Assembly (NCBI GenBank): GCA_037013685.1
Contig: CM072884.1
Span: forward strand, 101,660,048-101,724,047
Length of the DNA: 64,000 nucleotides
From: Acridotheres tristis
Lineage: Eukaryota; Chordata; Aves; Passeriformes; Sturnidae
Direction: 5' to 3'
Position numbers and translations under genes: made by a program. Shown here one piece after another: positions 35,701-49,560 of this stretch (positions within the stretch are counted from its first letter, which is position 1; every line of letters starts with the position of its first letter). The notes beneath the pieces were generated by a model, which did not search any database, was not told the origin of the DNA, and worked only from the letters and a program-made list of their open reading frames with translations.

Positions 35701-38700
35701 TGCTTGATGCAAATGAAAACAAAGCAAATGTAGGTCATTTGACCCACTTTCAGTCACACATTATGAACATTATGAAATGTTCTAGAAGTATTTGAAAGCC
35801 GTGTTCAGCTCCTAGTAAGAAAAACCCTCTGCCTATACTTTCAAATAATTTTAGAGTCATCTTCTTTACTTGTATATATAATCAAAAAAAAGGAGCATTA
35901 AAATTTAGGCAGCTTGGTATCTGAAGTTCTCAATGTCAGCAGATGAAAGCCCGTGGCCTTTTGCAGGAATTTCTATCTGACTCCCAAAACATGCAGAAGG
36001 AAAGCCCCCTCAGCTTTCAAAAGTAGGCTCTGACACTACCTGTAAGTAGCAACAAGAAGTTGATAAGTAAATATCAAAGTGCTTATCAACAGATCAATTT
36101 TCCTGTTATGTTCAAATGGAGAAGCTCTGGAAGGAATGTGTCCATAATTAACAACACTCAAACAGAACACAGATTTCGGCAATACAGATGGAAATGTACA
36201 GCAATTGTCACAAACTCTAAAGTAAAACAAATGTGCATTCCTAAAGAGTACATCATCAACTCTGAATTGATAAAAATTTATAAATGTTTCAAAGCATTTT
36301 CGAAGTTTTTCTTTAAACTGTTCTGTTATCTTGCTGAAGGGTCTCAAAGGCATTTGAGGTTGAACTTCCTTATCAACCCCAGTCATACTGGAAAGGAAAT
36401 TAATCCAAGTGCTAAAGCTTTGCTCATGTGATTTTTTTTTCTTTACATTTTTTACATTCTTTCCAATTCTTTCTTTAATTTTCTGGAGAAAACCTTCTTG
36501 AAGAGGTTATGCTGGGACATAGTTTCCATTCTCCATCTCTGGAGATCTTGCATTAGGCTATCTCAATGTATGAACTACCAGTGGTTCACAATCAGACTTT
36601 CAGCTAAACAGACTGAGAACAGCATAAACAAAATCAAATGTGTTATTCCATAATAAAAGATGTAAAAATAATTTAAAACGTCCATCCCTCTACTTGTCCC
36701 CTAGGGCATCCCTCCAGTCACAGTAAATTTGAGCTTTAATGCATTTTCTCTTCTTTACTTCAAATCAGTGAAACACTGCATAAAAAATGCTGGATTTCCA
36801 AATTAATGCAATGATTGTTCATTGTCTATTTTTCTGCTGTACTGAATGCATGCTTTTCTAGTTGCAGCAGCTATGGAAACCTCAAAATCTTCCATTTATA
36901 TTATATGAAGAAGTAAAACAAAATATTAACCCATTAAATTGTAATTTGAAAAGTTATCCCACAAAAGACCAGGTGTATCCCACATTATGTTCATAAACCT
37001 TTTCCCCCCCAAACAATTATGCTAATTAGTAAGCTGCAGGAAGAGCAACGAAATGCAAGGTAAATGTTCTGTAACACATTTGACTTCAGTATATAACTTT
37101 TTTAAAAAATTGTCTTCATGCAACCATTTACAGCTACTGCTCTATTTGTATTCTTGTTACTTAGGTTTATAAGAAAAAGCTTTCAAAACCAGAAAGAAAG
37201 GCTTGTTTTGAACTGCCCGAACTAAACAGCTATTATTTGTGCACCTGATAACTAAATTTCAGTATGTTATTATATGGGGTGGATATTAACTTGCTTCCTT
37301 CTGTAGAACTGGTAAAAAAACCCCAAAGACAAAAACAAAAGCACAGAAAAATCTCAATGGCTCATAATGTCACTTTATCATCTCTAGTCATGTAAATAGA
37401 GAATGGTTTTAAAGATTCCAACTTACTGTGCTTAAGTTTTTTAAGCCTGCCAATTCTGAACGTGTGATGCAATTCATCTACTAGGAGTGCAGAAGTAATG
37501 CTCCACCTTTCCAGTGAACAACAATGGTTACCTGTATCACAGTTCTAAAGATCAAATTCTTACTCTAAAAAAACCCAAAAAACAAAAAAACCCAAAAAAC
37601 TTATTTTACTAGACATTAATCTCAATCAACACTGAAGATCCATCAACTCCACTAATAAGTATCCTTATTATTGTCACATCTACTTATCTCTGTCCATATT
37701 CTAATCACAATTATAAGCTGGTGTGAGAACTGCTGAGTACCAGTGAAGGGCTTTGAAGGGCTATTCTGCAAGAATAGAAATCACTTAAGTGTTTTCAGCC
37801 TAACCATGGAAAGGCACAGCAAGGACGATGCCCTCAAACTGATTACTCAACTGTTCCTTTTTAGAAACTGGAAAGAGAAATTGTCAAAGTCAAGATCTAA
37901 TCTAATCTCTCAAATTAGAGTGGGGTCAATCTATATGCCACAATTAAGAAGCTCTGCACGTGATAAATACTGCTAGCAAAACTATTCAAATCAACAGTAA
38001 CCTTAACAGCCAAAAATATTAAGCACAGCACCTATTTACAATAAGAGGGGCCCCTAACTTCACCCACACTTCTTATTCTACACTTCAGCAAACAAAGTTG
38101 TATAAGTAGATACCTATCTACTACTAGACATGGAAGTAAATGGGGAAAAAAAAATTCAACACATTTATGAAAGGTCTTCACAGTAACAAAATTACAATGA
38201 CATCTTCTCAAAAATTATTATTTTCTATGAACAGGACAGCAAATATTCAAAGATAATGTGCTATTCATTCCACCTCTACAACAGAAGCTGATGAACCTAG
38301 TGATTAGTAAATTTTTGATTTAAGCTGGCATAATAATAATAAATCAGCATGGACTAGTCATAAACAAACCTTACAGACTGGACATAAAAAAAACCCTGGG
38401 TTTTTAAGGACAAAGATTTTGAAACAACATTTTAATCTGAGTAGTACAAATAAATTAAATGGAGCTTAAACAGTGTATTTCCGTGAAATCATGACATGGT
38501 TGACTAGTAACCAAGAGATTAACTCAGTGATCCAGGTGAAAGGCACTGAACTTCTATCTCCAAACTTCTTCAAGACTTACAGAGCCATGGATACGTTTCA
38601 TAAAACAGGAGAGCACAACGTGGATTGTGAAACTTGTGTTTTTCCCAAAACACTTTGCCTTTACTTTTTAACTATCCTCTAAATGCTTATTTGATTTATC

Positions 38701-41700
38701 TTTCCATTTTCTCCATACATTTGCACATACTTTAAGGGCTGAGGAATAAAAGGATTACCTACTCATAGTTCAGAAACCATTCTTTCAGTACAGTTTGCAG
38801 TAAGCAAACACACTCTACCTTCACTTTGCACTCTTAATGGATATCAGACTCCAAGTATTAATCTAGACTCACTGATATTTTTAAATTGTACACCTCTCCA
38901 AAAAAATGTTGTAAGGAACAGAATGGCCTAAGAGGACAAAAGTATCCTTACTATGACTTCCAAAGTTTAGTTATATAAGTCATTTATATCCTACAGTGAC
39001 AGGCATCTGAGAAATGCGTATTAGAAAGATTACACAAAAGTACATGACAAGCCAGCCAGTGTAGAGCAAATACAGAGTTTGGTGAACTGGAAGATTCAAC
39101 CCCAGACTGTGTTTGGTACATTCATGCATTTAGTATGTGTGGATTCTGTTTGTGGATCTCCAAAACAGGGAGTTTTACCACTATTTCCCTATTTCACACA
39201 GAGAACAAAGAGGCTCTCCCCGAGTTACTGCCAGAACAGTGAACAGACACGCGCTTTTATTAAAAATATAAAGTGTTCTATATTCTGATGTTGGCTCCAA
39301 CTGCAGTTGTCCTTTGTCATTTGTCCTGCTAGATAACTTAATACTCTCTAGCCAGGGTAAAACATAAATGCATTCCTAGCTGCAGTAACAAATGACATAA
39401 TTAGCTCTGCTTCCCTCTGCTGAGCTGTCTCCCTCCATAATCTGTACTGGCTTTTCTCTGCTCCTACATACAATTAACAGAAAGGGTATTACCAGATAAA
39501 GCTTTCACATGCAGGTATAGAACCTGGCATCCTGAAAACAGCTTCTCTCCTGAAGTTTTGCCTATTGGGCTATTTGGTAGCTGTCAAGATAAAACATGAG
39601 AAGCACTGTATGCAGAATTTATACCAATGATATCAAAACCAACCCCAGAAGTTATACCCAAATATAATGCTGACGGCCAATATATATTTTCACTTGCACT
39701 TACAGAAATTTAACTGAAGACAGTTTGATGCTTGAGCTTGCATCCCCAAAACTCATACAGCTGAAGCAGACTCATACAAATCCTGCCTTATTAGATTAAC
39801 CTCTAAAAAGATATGTTGTGAATTCTGTAGGTTTTATTACTGAAGGGTTTAAATGATGTAATAATTTGGCAAAAGTTCTATTTAAAATAAGACACTACAC
39901 AGTATCCTGCAGAGTTCAGCTCTTACTAGTTAAAAATTTTAACCCAATATAAGAATTACATCAGTGTTCTAAAATATGTCTATAGTCCAATATGGAATAA
40001 TTAATGTTTTATGTATTATTACTTCCTATACTCAGTTCATACACAAAAAAATCCAAAATATTAAAATTCACTAGTCTGAAGTAATTAAAAGCTCTTAGAA
40101 TCTGAAATACAAGTAAGTATAGGAATTACTGCTTGGATGATCCAGTGGCCCTTAAAACAACCAAAACCAATATAACCTTGTCTGTATATTCATTAAATAC
40201 TAAAGTAAAAATATATGGGAGATTAATTTGTATGAAGCACAACAAAAACATGGGGTCTGAACTCCTACTAATTTGCTGAATAGGTGAAAAACACAGCAGT
40301 TGAAGTTGTATCTTGTAAGACAAAATTAAGAATTAAAATTAATTGTTAAAACAGCACAGGTAAGTAATTCCTAACCTGAACACTGTTACTGGCCTGTAAG
40401 AAAACTGCTTACAAAGTATGTAATCCTCTACTGTTAACAAATATTCAGACACTCTCAAAAACTAGAAAACAATTTTTTTTCTGTTCTTCAACAGAAAAGT
40501 AGAAAAGGCAAGTTCTCCTTTAACTCTTACTACATACAATGAAATACATTGAATTATAAGATCACCTGTTACAAAGAGTCATTTTATACCATCAATTTTT
40601 GATTGTATTGTCTTGTGTACAACCAAGTGTATGTTTAACATTGCAGGATCAGAGCTTACTTCTAACTGCTGTGTAATAGCACAAGCACTGAAGATACAAC
40701 AACAGCACTCTGAAGGTTTCAGAGCAGATGCTACTTTTCATTTGTAAATAACCCTCCCCTGTACTTAAGCCACATAAGATCTACAGTCACTATTTTTGAT
40801 TATATTGGTTACAATCATAACATACACCCTACACATTATGTGCAGGTCTAAAGCCTCTGGAAAGCAAGAAGCAACTTGCACAAAAAAGATAAGAACGTTT
40901 GAAATCAAACTAGATAAAAGTGACCTTACTTCAAAAGGTCTTTTCCATATAAAGTCACATATAAACATGTACTGCAAACATACCTGTTCTCCAGTCGCTG
41001 CAGGTATTATTGACTAATAACCAAAGACAACACTTCTAGATGTTTGAAAGCACTTCTATGCTTTTCTTTATTAGAAAAAAAAAAATGCTATCATTTTGTT
41101 CCTTCTCATAGCTTCCAGAATCTTACCTATTGAATGGCATGCTGCCCTAGCTAAATGATGAATCCTGCCTATTGCTTTTCAAATGCACCAACCTTCTCAA
41201 AAACACTGGAGGGTGTCATCAAACAAAACCTGATGTTCTGAATGATGGTGTCCGTATGTCTCCAGCGTCTTCTATCATGGCGTAGCCAGGCCTGAACAGC
41301 TTCATACAGCTCTATCTCTGGAAATCTGCTCAGATGATCATTATCCAAGTAAGACATGAGCTTCTCAAAGCTCAGATATGAAAGAAAGTCAGGTCTGGAC
41401 ATGAGTGGCACAAAATTCTCTAGCAGAAAGGAATCCAATTTTTCCCTGACTCCTTCGATGTTTACACCAAAATCATCCAGAAGTCTCATAATTTCTGCAC
41501 AGTTTTCTAAGCAGATTTTAGCTAAGAGAAAAGAGCAGCAAAACTTTACCACTTCTATAAGCTGGACATACATGGCAGCCTGAAGGATTTCATGAACAGT
41601 GTTCATACTCAGTTCAATAGTTCCATAGTACATGAATTGGAGGACATGACTGAAGCCTGTAGCTGTCAGGCCTTTCAAATGGATTTTGTCCTGATCTCGT

Positions 41701-41897
41701 TCTCGCATGTCTGCTGTGAACATAATCCTGAAGTAATCACTCTGGGTGGCAAGCAGTGCTTTATGGGCCTGAAATTGGTGGTCTTCAATGACAAGTGTGA
41801 CATCAAGAAGCAATCCCTCCTCATACAGTGCTCTGAATCCTGCAGAGACACTGGTGTCATGGATGGAGGAGCTAAACCCTTCCACGTCCCCTGCCAT
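31657..41897 (-). CDS. KLHL15: KLHL15, Kelch-like protein 15, CUL3 ubiquitin-ligase adaptor (complete, 604 aa)
   Basis: KLHL15 is a substrate adaptor for cullin-3 E3 ligases. Known human targets include the PP2A subunit B'-beta (PPP2R5B) and the DNA-end-resection factor CtIP. Two coding exons, 41897-41193 (235 codons) and 32766-31657 (369 codons plus TAA), give 604 aa, exactly the human length. The BTB domain spans about residues 25-130 (LLLDVTLVIEDHQFQAHKAL), a BACK domain follows to about 235, and Kelch repeats run from about 318 to 600, seen as recurrent hydrophobic-Gly-Gly blocks (FLLGGEE, YITGGIT, YVFGGVC, MVLGGLC). Tyr552 in GGLCYNG, reported as needed for substrate binding in human, is kept. 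The ATG is the family start; an in-frame alternative is not needed. The 8.4-kb intron is GT-AG and phase 0. A long 3'UTR follows, and the upstream first exon is non-coding. Confidence 0.98.
32767..41192. other. KLHL15 intron between coding exons
   Basis: 8.4 kb of AT-rich intron with no recognised mobile element. Overlapping ORFs of 69-123 codons occur on both strands (for example 36,036-36,431), with no family resemblance and consistent with chance. An A/C-rich simple stretch lies at about 37,560-37,600. Confidence 0.7.
41193..41897 (-). CDS. KLHL15: KLHL15 coding exon 1 (BTB-BACK)
   Basis: It starts at the ATG of MAGDVEGFSSS, 8 nt inside an exon whose acceptor (CTTCCCCCCAG) ends at 41,905. 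It ends SSVFEK with a GTTGGT donor. If the intron were kept, translation would stop after six more codons, giving a 242-aa BTB-BACK protein with no Kelch domain. It encodes the CUL3-binding half. Confidence 0.97.
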
Positions 41898-41904
41898 GAA
41901 TCAC

Positions 41905-44900
41905 CTGGGGGGAAGAAAAAAAATAAATAAAAATAAAAATAAATCATAATTTCTAATAACATATTACAAGCCCTTCCTGACCAGATAAATCCTAACTGAG
42001 ATTGCTTTGATTAGGACTTAAAAGTCTTCATCATTCTTTCTTTTTCTCTCCAGCTGAAAAATCAACTTAGGAAATAACTTAAACACAAACTTTAAATATT
42101 TCTCCCCAAACCAAATATTCTCATTTTAAAGACAGGGTAATGAACAAAAAATAACTATGCAATACCGTCAAAATTATTCCTTAACTCTAAGTTAATTCAT
42201 GGTCATACGATGAACTAAAAAGGTTGTCATGGTTTTTTTCCTCTCCCCCGTCAATTTTTCTAAAGAATTTATCTCAAGGGAGCAATAAAACACCCACTAT
42301 TGAATATCAAAGGTCTCAAAAAGGAAACCAAACTTCCTTAACTTCAGAAACAAGCTTCAGTAGATCTGTACATGGTATGATCTAAAAAAAAAAAAAATTA
42401 TTATGTTTTATGTCAATTTACTCAAAAGTTATTTGTAGGAAAATGAACATTTTCACAGTTACTATCCGAGATTGTGTGCTTCACTTCTGTAAAAACACAG
42501 TCCCATCATGTTCTCTCCCATTTCTTACTATAGTGATTAATATTAAGTTATGAGACCTATGAAGTGCGAAATACTAAGGCAACAAGAAGCAGTGGCAAGA
42601 ATAGGTCACAAAAATAATATTCTGTTTAGTGGGCTTAGTGAAGCCTAATTGCTCATTAAGCATTTGCAGATACAGTGTTACTTATACACAAGCTATAATT
42701 GAACTGCAAATAAAAAAAAAAACATCTAAGAGAGTAGCAGGATCCTACCCTGTTAAAATCGATTTAATAATCAAAATAAAAACCTATTCAGAATCCAGAA
42801 ATTTCTCAAAATGTTGCTCAATTTTCTTGGGTTTAGGTAGGGCATAGTTGCACAACACAGCTTGAACCAATCAAGAATTCATCAACGGACCACATAATGC
42901 TCCATTCTCCTTCTCTGTCACATTCCAGGACCTGAGCTCCTGCTGCCTACTTTGAGCCATTTCTGGGGTGCATTTGGCTTCTCCAGAAAGTCAATTCAAC
43001 TCATAAACATGACTAAAAAATAAACTAAGAGCAGGGAAGGACAGACGTGAAAGACACGTAACACAAACATGACCACCCCCAACACATACAAAACCTCAAA
43101 ACTAGAAATCTTTCTGCTTCCCAGTGAGCTGACTACTGACCTGACACTGTGGGGTTTGGCACAAGAACCAACCTGATGCACAGGGCAGGACACATACTTG
43201 TGCAGGAAGAGAGAAAGAGCGACAGCTTCCCTATTTGGCATTCATTTACTATTAGAATTGGTTCAGCTACTTTTGTTCCACTTCTTCCCACCTTAACACT
43301 TCAACTTTCCCTCAGATATTTGTTGCATTTAACTCTGGATTGTCTGTAACAAATAAAGCTAATGATGTTTTGGTACTGGTAACCCACATGAAAAGCTAAA
43401 TAATACCAACACATTAGAAAAACCTGCAGATTCTCAAGGCCATAAAACTTCACACAAGTATAGGGACCCAGAAGTGACTCTAGGCTGGCCCGTGTTTCAC
43501 AGCCTCACAGAGCAGTTACCACTCACCGCCACTTCCTCAAGCACCGCATTCTGGCTGCTGCCATTGTAACAGGAATGCATTTTATTAGACTCATCAATGT
43601 TAATCATCTCCTCTCGTTCACTCCTCAGCACATATCCTGGAAAACTAAACTGGAGATACCCATTGTGCAAAACTAAACTGGTGAGTGGGTGTTTGTAGCC
43701 ACACCTCATGAAATTAGCACCACTCCCACACTGTTGAAGCCTGATGATGGGTTCTGCGCACAATAAAGTCAATGCTGGGAGTGTTCATTACAATTATGGC
43801 CTTCTCACAAATTCAAATTCCTGAAAGTAAGAGCAAGAGCAAAAGAACAAAGATGACAATCCAATCACTTTCTCCCAGTATCCATGATAGCACCTTTCCT
43901 TCAATGTCACTGAAGACAAAGAGAAACATGCAAACTGCTCTGGAACCTCATACTGTGAGTCTCTTATTCCTCAACATCAAATGCCTACCAGAAAGAAAAA
44001 TTACCAACAGATATTTTTCAGTTGTTGCTAATTCTTACACAAAAGCAGATGAGGAAAGAATCACTTCACTAATTCTTACCACCTCAAAAAGAAGCAACCA
44101 ACTGAAGAGGAAGAATAAAGTCTGACTTTACAGGATTTTGCTTTCTAACTGGATTTCTGATATCAAATAAAAAGGTAAGTACCAATATTAGCTTGCTTCC
44201 TTCTTTCATCAAAGCACTTGTAACTCCTCCCATCCCCAGTTCTCTGATGTTTAATATTAGCTGAGGTCATACTCGTATTCCTTCCTGTTCAAGAGATTTA
44301 ATGATCACTTGCCTTTAAATGGGCCACTCATTTTCATAAAACATACAGCAACTTAAAAGAGCTCTCACTGCTGTCTGAAATCAGCCAAGAGGTTCACGGG
44401 TTACAGGGACTCGCAGACAGTACAACTGTGTAAGTTACAGTGCTTTAGAAGACCAACTAAGACTTGGCTCAGCCAATGATCAGGGTTAAAAATGGGAAAA
44501 GACAGTTGGAATTTGCAAATGTGAGAATGAGAACAGAATAACACAACAATGTATGTGGGAGAAAAAGTGAAAAATGAAGCAACATTCCCCAAGTGACAGA
44601 AGCAATGTATATTCATCTGGAAATAATGGGATATCACATCATACAGGGGTCAACACTTGGAAATTATTATTTCTGAATGTTTTTAAAATGTGGGTGTTTA
44701 AATCACTTAACCCCTCTCTTCACATTCCTGCTGATATTACTTTTAGTAAAGCTGCAGTTTTCAACATCAATATATTTTTCCTCCTAAACAGCAGCAAGCA
44801 TTTAATGGATTACTTAAGTAGACACAAAACCAGTAAGACTTCTCCTTACACCATCTAAAGAAGCTGCAGAATTCTATGAGTGAAAAGCAAAAGGACTACT

Positions 44901-47900
44901 TGTCTTCCTGCATTAAATAAAAGGAGCAAATATCCTTTTCTTGGCATAAAGCCATATACATTATTAGCAGATAAATTTTTCTTTAAAACAGAAAAACGTA
45001 TTGCCAGTGCAAATACACAAATGGGTTAAAATATTACAAAAACTGGGAAAGTAGATAATTAAATGCATATTATGCTTAACTGGTAAAAATCTTCATTTCG
45101 AAAGCTATCATCCTCCGTCAAAAGCAAATAGCAATGTGGTAGTTCAAACATTAAAAAAAAGCAATACAAAATACTCTCAAACCAAGTAATTTTTCTAAAG
45201 CATAGCTATGCCATTCCTCCCACACATACACTTGCAATCTTTGATGTAATTCTAAGCACTATTCAAATGCTGCAGTTATTTCCCAGAGGACAATACATAA
45301 CGATTTTTTTCATATTTTCAATAAAAATGGAAAATTCAGTTAGATTTTCTTCATGCATGCAAATCACAGCAGCACACTTAATCCAAAGGAAGACATGGAG
45401 CCTGCAGTGGTCTATAGGAAAACTGGAACAAAAAAATTCTAATGTATAAACAATGAAGGAGAGGTGGGGGGCAATATACATTGACATTTGTTATTGTTCT
45501 GCACATATTAGAGCTGATCAGGGTAATGCAGCACAGGAAGTAAGACTGCTGAAAAGCCAAAAGAAAAATATATTTAACCTTATTATCTGTTCCTTACATT
45601 TTTTCCTCCCTTAGCACATAATGCATTAGATTCTACAGTGCTGTGACTGTAAAATCACTTACTTGGAACACTGATTTCTCATCTTTATTCTGCAGCTGTA
45701 ATAAAAGTCTGAAAATCCTACTCCAGACTGCTTTTTCTGGCTAAACAAGGAGAACTGTCTTTCCTCAGGGTGTCTGAGGCTCTTAGTCACCAGCAGAAGA
45801 AATGGAGTCTAAATGCACTGGCTGTTGAGAAGCAAGTTACAGAATACCTGCTTTTGACTCATGCCCTCCTGGATTTAAAATCTCTCCAAAAGCAGTACTA
45901 CCTGAAAAAAGGCCCTTTGAATATGTATCTTTATGTAATATGTAAACTTATATGCATTTTCTAGGGTCAGAAATTTATTATTCCAGGAAAGTATTGACAA
46001 TATCAAGTCTAGCACACCAGCTCAAAGGAAAATGTCTTTTCCTTTACTGTTGTTCTTTAGTAACTCTTTTGGGATGTTGAGACAGAACCAGCAAGATTTT
46101 TTCTGTTTACTGATTATGGAGTACTTGTTCGTTTTACCTATCTCATAGATATTCTAAGAAATCACCTTTGGGAACAAGCTAAACAACAAATTTTCACATA
46201 ATAAAACACTATTATCTATGAGTTACACCATAAAGACATTTCACCAGACACACAGAACCATGCTTCAGCTACACAAAGTACTAAAATAGAGCTTAAAAAG
46301 CAACAATCTCTTCCATCCACCAGATGCATGCATTTAAATGTAAATTCTAAAGCCATTATGCATGATTTATTTGGTGAGGTGCACTGCAAAGGCTATCTAG
46401 AGCAAAATTCTTTGACCCTAGTTTTGTTAACATGCTTTTCTGCAGGAAAAGGACATTTCTCCATCGTCAAATGTTATACACAAGTATGAAAATACAATAT
46501 AACAAGTATTGAACACACTAGCAAACATTCCCAACTGCACATATGGATGAAGCCTGGGCCTTTGAATGCAGGGTACTACATTGAGTAAGAATGCAATTAT
46601 AACATACACAGTATAAATAATTTATCCCCCAAATTAAACCTTTTTTTTTAGATGGTTTAAAGCTAAAAATATTAAATTTGTCCACCATTTTACATCATAA
46701 CCCCCCCACTAACAGCAACAGAAGGAGTGATGTCAGGTGGGATAGATCAATAACCAGTGGCTATCAAAACTTTCAATTGCTACAACAATTGCAAACACAG
46801 GGAACAAAATACATCGAGTTTCCATGTGTTTTATCTAAAATCCTTTATGGTTAGTACACTACATTTGGGAAACAATTTATCTTAAAATACATCGATATGT
46901 TCATGTTTAAAACTTCATCCAATCCATCTTGACAATTCCAAAAGCACTGGATTACTTGTGAAGGGAGAAGTTAGGAGCTTACCAATCACCACCAGTCAGA
47001 GGGACCAGACTGCCAGAATTTCAGAAATTAAAACTTGGCTACTCCTGAAAGCTGCCCACACTTCATTTCTTAGGTGCACAGAGGACAGCTCCTCTGACAC
47101 TGTCTGCCCATGGTTCTATGGGAGCAATCTGAATCAGCCCTTAGCAACACTGGCACTTTGTATCGTTATGGCTGTGTCAGAAGCACCAGGACGAGTTACA
47201 ACCAAACCCACTAAAACTCAGCATGGATTGTGCCTCAGCTCAGTAGAGTTATTCTTCTTTCTAGGCCTGCCAAAACCTGTAACTGCACTTCACAGACACA
47301 AAGATAGCTTGAACCATCTGTCTAAAAGGTCACTACATCACACCACCTGTACAGAAAAAGCTGCTCCCAAACAGAGCAAGCTCAGCTCAACGCTCTTTCA
47401 ATTGCATTTACTGATACCAGAATAGGTGCCCTGTATAAAACAGTTGATACATCCACAAAAATGAAAATTGTCTTTAACTGGACAATGTACTAGTAATATA
47501 AGAAATACCTGTATCACTAATAACTAAAAGTTGACTGATTATAGTACTGAAAACTACAGATTTGCCACTGCTCTGAAGTGGACAGGACTGCTCTATCCTG
47601 AATTATATCAGTCCTTATATATATATTTATGTCTTATAGAATGATTAATCTTTCAGAATGTAAGAAAAAGGTATGAATAAAGCATGATTCTCTCACTGTG
47701 AGGATTTTTATTAAGAAAATTATGGTGTATTTTACACAGAAAAGTAGCAAGCTAAGTATCTTAGTAACAAAAAATCCTATATTTTTTGACTTATCACAAA
47801 TTTTTAGCATAATAAGATGGATATGAGCTACAAGTAGTATTTAAACTATATTAGTAAAAATACTTAAAATTTAAATTAGGATTGCTAAACTACCCCCTCC

Positions 47901-49353
47901 ATTTGTCTTTTTGTTTGTTTTTGTCTTTTGTCTGTATCTTTGTTGCTAACTTAGTAAGTACTCCTAGCATCTTGTGAGAACTAAGGATGACATTAATTGT
48001 GCCCTTTATAAGACACACAGGATTTAACCTCACTGTCAAATGTCAAACTCACTTATCAGAAACACAGAAATCTCAAACGTATTTAATTTCTACACATATC
48101 TCCCAAACTGACAGCTAGATGAATGAAAAAGGTCTGATGTCTCCAGTATGAGCTCAATGGTTATCTGCTGTGCTCTGCTTGCTGAAAGGCAAATCAACAA
48201 GTGTGTAGATCCAAACCAGCCATAGGGTGTAATTAAGGAAAGTGAAAGGAGATGAGTGTCAGTGGAAAAGTTTATAGGACATGTGGTAGAAATTAAACAC
48301 ATTTGCTAGGTGATGGAAGGGAAAAGACAGCAAGTATGTTGGTGCATGGTGGTATGCTCAGAGGATCTGAATGTGAACTGAGGCAATGGTGGTGCAAGAG
48401 CTGGGTTCTTCTACAAACAAATTTATATAACAAGTCCACAGGAAGCCACACTTCAGTACTTCTGTCATTTTATCCAGTAACAGCTTTATGATTCTCCTAT
48501 TCCTCTTCTAAATGGGAGAAAAAAAACCCAAACCCCAAACAATAAAAAGGCAAGAACTTTCAGTTTTTAAATGACGTTCCAGTATTCACCAAATAGATCA
48601 AAGCTCTAGTACCAAACCTGGGTAGCTCTATTCGTTCAGATCACAGATACTTCTTTCGCGATAAGCTACGAGAGGGATGGGGGGGTAGGGGTGTAGAAAC
48701 AGCCATTCTCGGGGCAGGAACTCAGACGACCTACTTCAGCCTGTCTGCTCGCACGTCCAGCCCCGTTCCGCGGAGAGCGGAGCTCTCAGGCCGAGCTCCC
48801 CGGCAAGCGGGGCTGGCAGGCCCGGGCTCCGCAAAGTGCGGCCGCAGGAACCCGAGGGGCCCGGCGCGGCCGTGCCCGATCCCCGCTCCAGCCCGCCTGC
48901 TCCCCGCGGGCACCCGACCCCGGCCCCGGCCCGCCGCCCTCCAGCCCGGGGAGGGTCCCTGAGGGCCAGGAGGGCGCCCGGGCCGCCCTCGATGGGGCGG
49001 GCGGCGGCGGGAGGGCCCGGGGAGATCCTTCACCCACCTCTCGGCAGCGGCGGCGCTGAGGACGCGGCTCCTCCCGCTGCAGCGGCGGAGAGGGGCCCTG
49101 GCTCCGTGTACCATACAGCCGGGGGCGGCGGAGGGAGGCGCCGGGGGGCTGCGGAGAGGGGCAATGGCTGAGGCGAAGCCGGGAGGAGGAGAAGGAGGCG
49201 GAGGAAGAAGGGGGGATCCTGGGCTCCCTCCTCCCCGCCGTCCGCGCTCGGCGGGGAGGTGGGAGCCGCCCCCGCCGCGCCGCCCGGGCACCGGCACTCC
49301 CGGCCCGGCCCGGCCTCGCCCCCGGGGTCCCCGCCGCCCTCACGCTTGTTTAC
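41905..49353. other. KLHL15 intron 1 (5'UTR intron)
   Basis: The interval between the inferred non-coding first exon and the first coding exon. It is AT-rich up to about 48,600, then grades into the CpG island. It holds one unexplained plus-strand ORF of 155 codons (46,958-47,425) and a C-tract near 46,703. No recognised repeat was seen. Confidence 0.6.
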
Positions 49354-49560
49354 CTTCCGCGCTGCCCCGCGCGGCCGCGGGCGCCATGTTCCCCCGGCAG
49401 CACCGCGCCGGCCGTCACTTCCGCCGCACCTGCGGCCGCGCGGGCGGGCCCGGGCCGAGAACGGCACCGGCACCGCCCCGGGCCGGCCCCGCTCGCCAGC
49501 CCCCGGAGCCCCGGCACGCCCCGAGGAGCATGGCCGGAGAAAGCGACACCGAGAAGCATC
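48710..49560. promoter_or_regulatory. KLHL15: CpG-island promoter of KLHL15
   Basis: About 850 bp of very GC- and CpG-rich sequence, the only such island upstream of KLHL15. It includes an ETS-type site (GGCGGAAGTG on the minus strand, 49,416-49,425), a YY1-like GGAACATGGCGC (minus, 49,381-49,392) and a strong splice donor (GGAAG/GTAAAC at 49,354/49,353). The many long ORFs here on both strands are an effect of the low stop-codon frequency. The transcription start is probably near 49,390-49,450. Confidence 0.8.
49354..49430 (-). other. KLHL15: Inferred non-coding first exon of KLHL15
   Basis: The donor GCGGAAG/GTAAAC fits the consensus and lies just downstream of ETS and YY1-like motifs. Splicing to the acceptor at 41,905 would join it to the KLHL15 start exon. 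The 5' edge is a guess. An ATG at 49,387 on the minus strand would open an overlapping upstream ORF if transcripts include it. A second possible donor (GAG/GTGGGT) lies near 49,040. Confidence 0.45.

Noticed and set aside
36036..36431. Overlapping 116- and 123-codon ORFs on opposite strands in the KLHL15 intron
   Set aside because: Opposite-strand overlap, no domain, no splice context; consistent with chance.
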